From Opitutus sp. (GTDB lineage: Bacteria > Verrucomicrobiota > Verrucomicrobiia > Opitutales > Opitutaceae), in NCBI GenBank assembly GCA_013821985.1, contig PNJQ01000017.1, positions 1 through 53,041 of the forward strand: a stretch of 53,041 nt of DNA, read 5' to 3'. Of this stretch, positions 40,626-47,699 are shown in pieces. Under the pieces are notes generated by a model. It saw only the letters and a list, made by a program, of their open reading frames with translations, had not been told where the DNA came from and searched no databases. The position numbers and the translations under genes are program-made. Numbering within the stretch: the stretch's first letter is position 1; every line of letters starts with the position of its first letter.

Positions 40626-41455
40626 TGCTGGATGAAACCACAGACTCCGATCTGCCGAAGCCGCGCGCCGTCGTTTCCTGGGCGGGCGGCAAGGGCAAGC
40701 TGCTGAAGCATCTGCTGCCGCTCATCAAGCCGCACACGTGCTTCGTCGAAGTGTTCGGCGGAAGCATCGCGCTGAGCCTCGCGAAGGAGCGCAGCCAGGT
40801 CGAAGTGGTAAACGACATCAACGGCGACCTGGTCTCGTTCTATCGCTGCTGCAAATACCACCTCGACGCGTTGCTCGACGAAATGGATCTCGTCCTCAAC
40901 TCGCGGCAGGACTTCGAGGACTACGGCGCCCAGCGTGGGCTGACGGAAATTCAGCGCTCCGCTCGTTGGTTCCTCCGCAACAAGCTTTCGTTTGCTGGCC
41001 ACGGCGAGCACTACGCCATCACGCGGAGCGTGCCTCACAATTCGCGCACGCAGCGGCTCATCGCCATCCGCGCGCTGAATCGTCGACTCGATCGCACGAC
41101 GATCGAGCGGCGGTCGTGGGAACAGATTTTCAAAAGCTACGACTCGAGCGAGACGTTGTTTTTTCTCGATCCGCCGTATCCGGAACCAGGTGGCGCGCTT
41201 TACGGCGGCTGGGACGATCTCGCGCTCGAGCGCTTCTGCGCAGCGGTGAAGAAACTCCGCGGTGCGTGGATCTTCACGTTCAAGGATTGCGACCAGGTGC
41301 GCGAGGCGATGGCCGGCTACACGTTCAAGACGATCGATCGCGCACGCGGCATCGCGAACAAGAAGCCCGGCGGCAAGGCCGCCCGCTACGTCGAGATCGT
41401 CATCACCAGCGAACGCGCTCCGGTGCGCGAGTTGCGGAAGGGGAAGAGCGCATGA
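40625..41455 (+). CDS. Dam-type DNA adenine methyltransferase
   Basis: 276 residues from the ATG at 40625, coupled to the previous stop. The SAM-binding motif is SWAGGKGKLL, and FVEVFGGSIALSLAKERSQV, EVVNDINGDLVSFYR and the catalytic DPPYPEPG follow in the order of N6-adenine methylases of the D12/Dam class. It could methylate phage DNA against host restriction, comparable in purpose to Mu mom although the chemistry differs. Its place inside the head-gene block, not with early DNA genes, is unusual. The target sequence may be GATC but cannot be read here. Confidence 0.9.
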   Translation: MLDETTDSDLPKPRAVVSWAGGKGKLLKHLLPLIKPHTCFVEVFGGSIALSLAKERSQVEVVNDINGDLVSFYRCCKYHLDALLDEMDLVLNSRQDFEDYGAQRGLTEIQRSARWFLRNKLSFAGHGEHYAITRSVPHNSRTQRLIAIRALNRRLDRTTIERRSWEQIFKSYDSSETLFFLDPPYPEPGGALYGGWDDLALERFCAAVKKLRGAWIFTFKDCDQVREAMAGYTFKTIDRARGIANKKPGGKAARYVEIVITSERAPVRELRKGKSA

Positions 41456-42255
41456 TTTTCCGCACGCCTCTCCCATTCCGCGAAGCCCTCGACTCCCGCG
41501 AGGTGCGCTCGATCTTGCCCACCGAGTTTCGCACGCGGCTCCTGGCGGAGATCCCCGCGCAGATCCGCGAGCGCGCGTTTTTCTCCGCCGGCGTCACCAA
41601 CGCCGAGTTTCTCGACCGCGCCAACACCGCGATCGACGATCTGCTTTCCGGCACCGTCGACCGCGCGACGAAGCGCCTCGAGCTGAAGCAGCTCCTCGAG
41701 CGCCTCGACTACGCGCCTTTCGCCGGCGAGGAAGACACGCTCACCGATCTCTCGAGCGACGCGCGCCTCAACCTCATCCTCGATACCAATCTCGAGATGG
41801 CGCAGGGCTACGGCCACTTCGCCCAGGGACAGGATCCCGAGATCCTCGACCAGTGGCCCGCGCAGGAACTCATCCGCGTGATCGAGTCCGAAAAGAAACG
41901 CGACTGGCCCGCGCGTTGGGCGGCCGCCGGCGGCGAGTTCTTCGGCTCGCGCATGATCGCGCTGAAGGGCGACCCGATCTGGACGAATATCTCGCGCTTC
42001 GGCCTGCCTTACCCGCCGTTCGATTTCAACAGCGGCATGGACGTGCAGGACATTGATCGCGACGAAGCGGTCGCGCTCGGCCTCATCGCGCGCGACACGC
42101 AGATTTTTCCGCAGACGCGCCGCTTCAACGAAGATCTGCAAGCCACGCCGCAGATCCGCAGCGAACAACTGAAGGACGCGCTCACCGACGTGCTCGGCGA
42201 CAGCGCGCAGTTCGACGCCGCCGGCGTTCTCCGCTGGCTCGGAGGTGCAACGTGA
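41452..42255 (+). CDS. Minor head protein candidate (Mu gpF-like)
   Basis: 267 residues from the ATG at 41452. It has a helical N-terminal half (AGVTNAEFLDRANTAIDDLL; SSDARLNLILDTNLEMAQGY) and a C-terminal motif ISRFGLPYPPFDFNSGMDVQ, similar to the ending of gpF-type minor head proteins in transposable phages. It may sit at the portal vertex. Assignment rests on this pattern and on position. Confidence 0.65.
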   Translation: MIFRTPLPFREALDSREVRSILPTEFRTRLLAEIPAQIRERAFFSAGVTNAEFLDRANTAIDDLLSGTVDRATKRLELKQLLERLDYAPFAGEEDTLTDLSSDARLNLILDTNLEMAQGYGHFAQGQDPEILDQWPAQELIRVIESEKKRDWPARWAAAGGEFFGSRMIALKGDPIWTNISRFGLPYPPFDFNSGMDVQDIDRDEAVALGLIARDTQIFPQTRRFNEDLQATPQIRSEQLKDALTDVLGDSAQFDAAGVLRWLGGAT

Positions 42256-42905
42256 TTGGCGTGCTGATCGATGTCCGCGACCGCGCCTCGCCCGTTGTCC
42301 GTGCGATCGGCCGCGCCGTGGATCCGCGCCGGCTTAATCCCGTCGTCGGCCGCGCCGTGACGAACACGTATCGCCGCCACCTCTTCGCGTTGCAGAACGA
42401 GCGGCCCAACAAACTTGGCGGCACGCGCACGAACTATTTCGCGACGGCCGCGCGCGGCACGCACTTCGACATCGTGGCCGACGGCGTGATCGTCTCGGTC
42501 AATCAGGTGGGCATCCGCCTGCACGTGCTCGGCGGCACGGTGAAGCCGAAGACGAAAAAGTTTCTCACCATCCCGGCGCGCAGCGAGGCGCACGGCAAAC
42601 GCGCCCGCGAGTTCAACGACCTGGTGCTCGTTTTCAACCGCGCCGGCCGCCCGGTCGCGCTCGCCCGCGCTGCGCAGTCGCTCATCGGTTTCCGCCGCGA
42701 CAAATCCTCGCGCGCCGTCACCGGCACCACGCGCCGCGGCAGCTCCGGCGGCGAAATCATGTTCTGGCTCGTCGACAGCGTCACGTTCCGGCCCGACCCC
42801 ACGATCGTGCCCGCGTCGCTCGACGTCTACGCCGCTATCATCTCGAGCGTGAACGCGCACGTGGACCTCGCGGCCGCGCGCGCCACCAACCCCGGAGCGA
42901 ACTGA
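42252..42905 (+). CDS. Head-tail/virion morphogenesis protein candidate (gpG/HK97 gp10-like)
   Basis: 217 residues. VVGRAVTNTYRRHLFALQNE and the basic region TVKPKTKKFLTIPARSEAHG recall the tail-completion proteins (gpG/gp10 type) that contain a conserved K/R-rich loop with LTIPA. A C-terminal segment has FWLVDSVTFRPDPTIVPAS. It follows the gpF-like gene by overlap, as gpG follows gpF in Mu. Confidence 0.7.
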   Translation: MIGVLIDVRDRASPVVRAIGRAVDPRRLNPVVGRAVTNTYRRHLFALQNERPNKLGGTRTNYFATAARGTHFDIVADGVIVSVNQVGIRLHVLGGTVKPKTKKFLTIPARSEAHGKRAREFNDLVLVFNRAGRPVALARAAQSLIGFRRDKSSRAVTGTTRRGSSGGEIMFWLVDSVTFRPDPTIVPASLDVYAAIISSVNAHVDLAAARATNPGAN

Positions 42906-42906
42906 A

Positions 42907-43371
42907 ATGAGCGCGCCCGATCTTTCCCTCGCCATCCGCAGCCAGGAGGCCATCGCCGCCTACCTGAAGAGCCGTCAGCGCTTCGCCGGCGTCACCATCC
43001 TGGCGCGCCGCCGCGGCATCATCCAGAACGACATCGATGCGGCCGTCGGCGAAATGGGCGCGATCCTCTACGTGCTGCCCGGCAAGCCGGTGAAGGTGAA
43101 CCCGAACAACCCCGGCCCGCACGCCGAGCAATACGAGATCCGCGTGCGCGCGATCGAGAACCCCGCGCTGAACGAAACGCAGCCCACCGCTTACGAACTC
43201 TACGAGGGCGCGCTTATCGAGCTATCGCATCTCACCATCACCGGCCTCGAGGTGCTCGGCATGATTTATCCGGCGGAGCAAAACGGCGACGAAACGCCGG
43301 ACCCGGAGCGCATCATCATCGATGCAATCTTCTACGCCAACGCCCAGCTCCCGCCGCGCCCCGGCCTTTAA
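42907..43371 (+). CDS. Neck/tail-terminator candidate
   Basis: 154 residues. AIAAYLKSRQRFAGVTILAR, AILYVLPGKPVKVNPNNPGP and YEIRVRAIENPALNETQPTA suggest the fold of tail-terminator or neck proteins. It lies between the gpG-like gene and the tail tube, the expected place. No direct family match is claimed. Confidence 0.58.
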   Translation: MSAPDLSLAIRSQEAIAAYLKSRQRFAGVTILARRRGIIQNDIDAAVGEMGAILYVLPGKPVKVNPNNPGPHAEQYEIRVRAIENPALNETQPTAYELYEGALIELSHLTITGLEVLGMIYPAEQNGDETPDPERIIIDAIFYANAQLPPRPGL

Positions 43372-43376
43372 TCATC

Positions 43377-43643
43377 ATGAAAAAGCCCACCGCTCCCGCT
43401 CAATCCGCGCCCACGCACGACGACACGAAATCCCGCGTCGTCGAGCCCACGCGCCACGAATCCACCGGCCGCACGATCGGCCGCATCCAGGAGGAAGGCG
43501 ATTCGTCGCACCTCTTTTCCGCCACCGGCCTCTTCATCGCCACCGTCAAGACCACCTCGCTCCCGCCCGCGCTGAAAAAGGTAGGGGCGGTTGCCCCCAA
43601 CCGCCCTTCAACCGAGCCGACGCCGACCCCGCCTTCCGCCTAA
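43377..43643 (+). CDS. Small hydrophilic prophage protein containing a palindromic element
   Basis: 88 residues, mostly polar (SAPTHDDTKSRVVEPTRHES), with a short folded core (SSHLFSATGLFIATVKTTSL). The C-terminal KKVGAVAPNRP is encoded by a REP-like palindrome. It precedes the tail tube gene and may be a minor tail or assembly factor. Confidence 0.5.
   Translation: MKKPTAPAQSAPTHDDTKSRVVEPTRHESTGRTIGRIQEEGDSSHLFSATGLFIATVKTTSLPPALKKVGAVAPNRPSTEPTPTPPSA
43581..43611. repeat. REP-like palindrome inside a prophage gene
   Basis: GTAGGGGCGG and CAACCGCCCTT form an imperfect hairpin around GTTGCCCC. The GTAGGGGCG start is the same as that of the host intergenic elements. Confidence 0.55.
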
Positions 43644-43653
43644 TCCGCTTCCC

Positions 43654-43688
43654 CTGCTCACCGCTCACCGCTCACCGTTCACCGCTCA
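43654..43688 (+). repeat. Degenerate 7-bp tandem array in a prophage gap
   Basis: Units CTGCTCA, CCGCTCA, CCGCTCA, CCGTTCA, CCGCTCA lie between the stop at 43643 and the tail tube start at 43702. Confidence 0.88.
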
Positions 43689-43701
43689 CTTCTAAATCAC
43701 C

Positions 43702-44619
43702 ATGGCCACTCCCGATCGCGCCACTCTTCTCCGCGGCCCTGCCTACGCCACGCACGACAGCGCCACGATTCTCTTTGGTGAGGATCTGCTCGTCGAACTC
43801 GTCACCGAGTTCTTCGACGTCGCCTCCTCCTCGCACGGCCGCATCGGCCGCCGCATCAAGAACCGCTACGTCGAGATCAAGGGCGTGCCGCTCATGTGGA
43901 GCGACCTCGCGAAGCTCTTCCCCTACGCGACGCTCAACATCGGCGACGTGATCTTCGGCGCCACCGACAAGCCGATGGTCATTACGCCACGCAACGGTCG
44001 CCCGCTCACCATCGCCAACGTGATGCCCTTCGCGTTGCCCGGCATCTCGCTGCACACCGCCAAGCCGATCCTTCGCGGCATGACTTGGCGCGGCCTGGTC
44101 GCCAACGCCTCCGACCCGTCGGCAGCCGCGAGCTATTTCTCGTTCGGCTCCAACGGCACGAACGTCGCGCAGACCGGCCTCGATCTCACGAAGATCCCGA
44201 ACACGCTCTACTCGGCCGGTTACAACTCCGCCACTTACCGCGCGCAGGACGGCTTCGACATCGACTTCTCGCTCGGCCTCGAGCCGGAGCACGAGAACGA
44301 ACTCCACCTCAACTACCGCGTCACGGAGCTCGAAGCCGCCGCGAAGTTCGCGCCGATCGGCAAGACCGAGGCGGACTACGCGACATTGATGGGCTGGGAT
44401 GGCGTCGCCATCGGCGGTTCGCCGTATGCCGGCGCGCTCGTCATCACCGGCGCCGGCACCGGCGCGCCGATCGTCACGCTCGCCGGCATGCAGGTGCAGT
44501 CCGGCGGCGTGGCTTACGGTGCGCGGCCGCTGCGCACCGGCGAAGTGCAGCTCGCCAGCATCCGCAGCGTCACCTCCGGCAATCTGAACGCCCTCTGGAC
44601 GTTCGCCGCCGTCGAATAA
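43702..44619 (+). CDS. Major tail (tube) protein candidate
   Basis: 305 residues. A beta-rich protein with EDLLVELVTEFFDVASSSHG, IKNRYVEIKGVPLMWSDLAK and NVMPFALPGISLHTAKPILR. It resembles the tail-tube proteins of siphovirus-like phages, and its position before the chaperone and tape-measure genes agrees. The C-terminal segment is Gly/Ala-rich (GAPIVTLAGMQVQSGGVAYG). No sheath gene is next to it, which argues against a contractile tail. It ends TAATG at the next start. Confidence 0.7.
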   Translation: MATPDRATLLRGPAYATHDSATILFGEDLLVELVTEFFDVASSSHGRIGRRIKNRYVEIKGVPLMWSDLAKLFPYATLNIGDVIFGATDKPMVITPRNGRPLTIANVMPFALPGISLHTAKPILRGMTWRGLVANASDPSAAASYFSFGSNGTNVAQTGLDLTKIPNTLYSAGYNSATYRAQDGFDIDFSLGLEPEHENELHLNYRVTELEAAAKFAPIGKTEADYATLMGWDGVAIGGSPYAGALVITGAGTGAPIVTLAGMQVQSGGVAYGARPLRTGEVQLASIRSVTSGNLNALWTFAAVE

Positions 44620-45014
44620 TGTCCTTCGCCTGCACCTGGGGCGCGGTCGAACTCGCGGCCGAGGGAGACACGGTCAACGTGTCTTCCCTCGACCTCGCGC
44701 GGCTCCTGCAGATCGCGCAGCCGATGCGCGGCGCGGCCGCCAAGCCGGTCAACCGCGGCAACCAGGTGCACACGCTGCGCTTCACCAACACGCGGCCGCC
44801 GCACGCCAACGTCGCCGCCGCGATCGCGTTCCTCATCTCGCACGCCGCCGCCATCCAGGCGGTCGGCGCCACGACCGACATCGAGATGACGCTCGGCGGC
44901 GTCGACTACGTGCTCAGCAACGCCGCGCTGCAGCGCGTCTCCGCCCGGCACATCGGCCTGACGACGATTCACGATTACGAACTCGTCTTCGGCACGATCG
45001 CCGAGGCGCCGTGA
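44619..45014 (+). CDS. Small tail protein after the tube gene
   Basis: 131 residues from the ATG at 44619 (one-base overlap). FACTWGAVELAAEGDTVNVS, VHTLRFTNTRPPHANVAAAI and IEMTLGGVDYVLSNAALQRV. It is small and beta-rich, in the place where tail chaperone or tail-completion genes usually lie. No family is recognised. Confidence 0.58.
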   Translation: MSFACTWGAVELAAEGDTVNVSSLDLARLLQIAQPMRGAAAKPVNRGNQVHTLRFTNTRPPHANVAAAIAFLISHAAAIQAVGATTDIEMTLGGVDYVLSNAALQRVSARHIGLTTIHDYELVFGTIAEAP

Positions 45015-45025
45015 TCTGCCGCCGA

Positions 45026-45060
45026 CCGCTTACAGCTTAAAGCCTACAGCCTACCGCTCC
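45026..45060 (+). repeat. Degenerate 7-bp tandem array leading into a start codon
   Basis: Units CCGCTTA, CAGCTTA, AAGCCTA, CAGCCTA, CCGCTCC end one base before the GTG start at 45062. Confidence 0.85.
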
Positions 45061-45061
45061 C

Positions 45062-45865
45062 GTGAACCTCACGACCTTTCGCCCGATCCGCCTGCTCTGC
45101 GACCTCGCGAGCCCGAACAGCGTGCTCGAGCACGGCCAGACGCAACCGCCCGTGCTGATCCGCGGCGCGGCCGTGGAGTTCCAGCTCGGCCTCGCGCGCA
45201 ACCGCACGCTTTTCGCGGAGATTAGCGCCGCCATCGCCTCGCTCACGCTCCAGGTGCGCGAGTCGAGCGACCCGTCGAGCACCGTGCTCCTCGAGCGCTC
45301 GATCAACGAAGGATTCAACGATGCGCTCACCGAGTCCGCGTTCAACGCCGGCACGGCCGAACACTGCGCGATCGCCTTCACCGCCGCCGAGTGCATGATC
45401 GCCGCCGGCGACGTGTGGATCGCCATCTGGTTTACCACGGCGGGCGGCGAGACGATCCCCGTCGCGTTCGGCGAGTTGAGCGTGAAGGAATCCGGCGCCG
45501 GCGTCACCGGCACGCCTGCCGAGCCGGTCGAGCAATACTACACGCGGACGGAGGCGGACGCGCGCTTCCTGCTCCGTTCGCCCGAGGACGCGGCGTTTCG
45601 CTTCACGCGCGACATCGCCGGGCACGCGGTGTTTCAGCTCAAGAACAACACGACCGGCGACTATCAGACCGTGTTCATCGATGGGGCTGAGGGCGCGGAA
45701 TCCATTGCCATCGCCGCGCCGGAATCCGAGCTCGCTGCGAATTACCGCGTGAAGGACGGCGAGTTCTTCCAGTTGAAACACCGCACGAGCGGCAAATTCC
45801 ACACCGTGTTCCTCGACGGAGACGAAGGGGCCGAGGGCCTCGCGATCGCCGCCGGCGAGGATTGA
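45062..45865 (+). CDS. Tail protein with C-terminal internal repeat
   Basis: 267 residues from a GTG start. The N-terminal domain (about 1-145) is beta-rich (TTFRPIRLLCDLASPNSVLE). Two related repeats follow a linker EQYYTRTEADARFLLRSPED: FQLKNNTTGDYQTVFIDGAE and FQLKHRTSGKFHTVFLDGDE. The linker phrase YYTRTEADARF is common in phage fibre and appendage proteins. It is probably an appendage or fibre-attachment protein, encoded just before the fibre gene. Confidence 0.65.
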   Translation: MNLTTFRPIRLLCDLASPNSVLEHGQTQPPVLIRGAAVEFQLGLARNRTLFAEISAAIASLTLQVRESSDPSSTVLLERSINEGFNDALTESAFNAGTAEHCAIAFTAAECMIAAGDVWIAIWFTTAGGETIPVAFGELSVKESGAGVTGTPAEPVEQYYTRTEADARFLLRSPEDAAFRFTRDIAGHAVFQLKNNTTGDYQTVFIDGAEGAESIAIAAPESELAANYRVKDGEFFQLKHRTSGKFHTVFLDGDEGAEGLAIAAGED

Positions 45866-45896
45866 GCAACGCCCTTTCAAACCCACTGCACTCCTC

Positions 45897-47681
45897 ATGA
45901 AACTTCTCCGCCAACTTGTCCTCCTGGCCGCGACCTTGCTCGCGCCGCTGCTCCTCTCCGCGCAAACGCTGCCGACGCCGCAGACCGTCGGCCTCTCGAA
46001 GAACAACAGCACCGGCCGCATCAACACGGGCTTCAAGGTGCCGACCGGCCAGACCGTCCAGGTCGAAAGCGGCGGCACGTTCCAGATCGACTCCGGCGCC
46101 ACCGTCACGATCCCGAACAACACGTTCACGATCGCGTTCACGTCCGGACTGCAGGCCGCACTTGATGGCAAGGCCGCCAGCTCGCACACGCACACCTCCG
46201 CGGACATCAGCGACGCGACGAGCTTCACGCGCACCTTCCTCGCCGCGGCCAACGCCGCCGCAGCGAAGACGCTGCTCTCGCTGGCAAAATCCGACGTCGG
46301 CCTCGCCAACGTGGACAACACGAGCGACGCCGCGAAGCCCGTGAGCACCGCCACGCAGACCGCGCTCGATCTTAAGGCGAACCTCGCCTCGCCCACCTTC
46401 ACCGGCACGCCCGCCGCGCCGACGGCAGCCGCCGACACGAGCACGACGCAGCTCGCGACCACTGCCTTCGCCAAAGCCGAAGCCGACGCCGCGCAAGCAC
46501 ACGCGATCGCGCGCGCGAACCACACCGGCACGCAAGCCTGGTCAACGCTCACCGGCACGCCGACAACCGTGGCGGGTTACAGCATCAGCGACGCAGTCAC
46601 GACAGCTCGCACCGTCTCGACCACGTCGCCACTCGCCGGCGGCGGCGCGCTCTCCGGCAATCTCACACTCTCAATCGCCGACGCCGCAGCCGACGCCACC
46701 GCGAAAGGCGCCGCGACTTTTACCGCCGCCGACTTCAACGCGGCGAGCGGTGTCATCTCGCTCGACTACACCAACGCGCAAAAAGCAACTGGCAGCGTGC
46801 CCGGCTTTCTCACTGCAGCAGACTGGACGACGTTCAACGGGAAAGAATCTGCGCTCACTTTCTCGACACCGCTTTCGCGGGCGACGAACACGATTTCAAT
46901 TGTGAACGCGGCCGCGGATGGAACGACCAAAGGCGCCGCCGCGTTTGCGGCCGCAGATTTCGACGCGAGCAGCGGCGTAATCTCGCTCGACTACACCAAT
47001 GCGCAGAAGGCAACGGGCAGCGTGCCCGGCCTTCTCACCGCAGCGGACTGGACGACGTTTAACAACAAGCTTGCGACGAACGGCAGCGGCGCGAGCCTCA
47101 CGTCGCTCAACGCGAGCAACATCAGCTCGGGGACGCTCGCCGCGGCTCGTGGTGGCGCCGGCACAGTGACCGGCATCCTCAAAGCGAATGGCTCTGGAGC
47201 AGTTTCCCAAGCGACAGCAGGCACCGACTACGTTGCTCCAACCGTCGTCACTGGAACGGGCGGAGCATCTTACGGCGGCATTGCCCCCATCACGCTTCAC
47301 GTGAAGTCCGTTGCGGTGCTCACCAGCGGCGCTCCGGCCGACATTGCTACAATCACTATTCCGGCAGGTATCACGCGTTGGATGGTTCAGAGCATATATC
47401 ACGTCTCGGAAGATTCCTCCAACATAAGTGGCGGCGCCATCTACACGGAAACCGGTGACATATCGGCAGCCGAATTTGTTATCAGGACCGCAGCTGCGGG
47501 GGGCGGCGTGGCGCTGACCGCAACCAATTACGGCGGCGGCTACGCTGGGGCTCAACCCATGTTTGCCACCAATGCTAACACTTTGGCATCGGCAGCATCG
47601 ACGATCTACTTCCGTCAAACTGTGAACAGCGCCAACGCGGGCACTGTCTCTTTCTACATCACAATTTATCCGCTGCAGTAA
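45897..47681 (+). CDS. Tail fibre / receptor-binding protein with signal-like N-terminus
   Basis: 594 residues. Fibre hallmarks are SLAKSDVGLANVDNTSDAAK, LASPTFTGTPAAPTAAADTS and TTQLATTAFAKAEADAAQAH. A domain of about 53 residues is present twice (about 264-316 and 340-392), each with SGVISLDYTNAQKATGSVPG. The C-terminal tip (from about residue 470) is lower in GC, as expected for a swapped receptor-binding module. Oddly, the protein starts with a typical signal peptide (MKLLRQLVLLAATLLAPLLL, then SAQ), which tail fibres normally lack. It lies before the tape-measure gene, an unusual place. Confidence 0.8.
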   Translation: MKLLRQLVLLAATLLAPLLLSAQTLPTPQTVGLSKNNSTGRINTGFKVPTGQTVQVESGGTFQIDSGATVTIPNNTFTIAFTSGLQAALDGKAASSHTHTSADISDATSFTRTFLAAANAAAAKTLLSLAKSDVGLANVDNTSDAAKPVSTATQTALDLKANLASPTFTGTPAAPTAAADTSTTQLATTAFAKAEADAAQAHAIARANHTGTQAWSTLTGTPTTVAGYSISDAVTTARTVSTTSPLAGGGALSGNLTLSIADAAADATAKGAATFTAADFNAASGVISLDYTNAQKATGSVPGFLTAADWTTFNGKESALTFSTPLSRATNTISIVNAAADGTTKGAAAFAAADFDASSGVISLDYTNAQKATGSVPGLLTAADWTTFNNKLATNGSGASLTSLNASNISSGTLAAARGGAGTVTGILKANGSGAVSQATAGTDYVAPTVVTGTGGASYGGIAPITLHVKSVAVLTSGAPADIATITIPAGITRWMVQSIYHVSEDSSNISGGAIYTETGDISAAEFVIRTAAAGGGVALTATNYGGGYAGAQPMFATNANTLASAASTIYFRQTVNSANAGTVSFYITIYPLQ

Positions 47682-47699
47682 ATCACCGCTGAGCCCCGC

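Noticed and set aside
4845..45060. Tandem arrays as CRISPR
   Set aside because: Units are only 7 bases with no spacers, and no cas genes are present.
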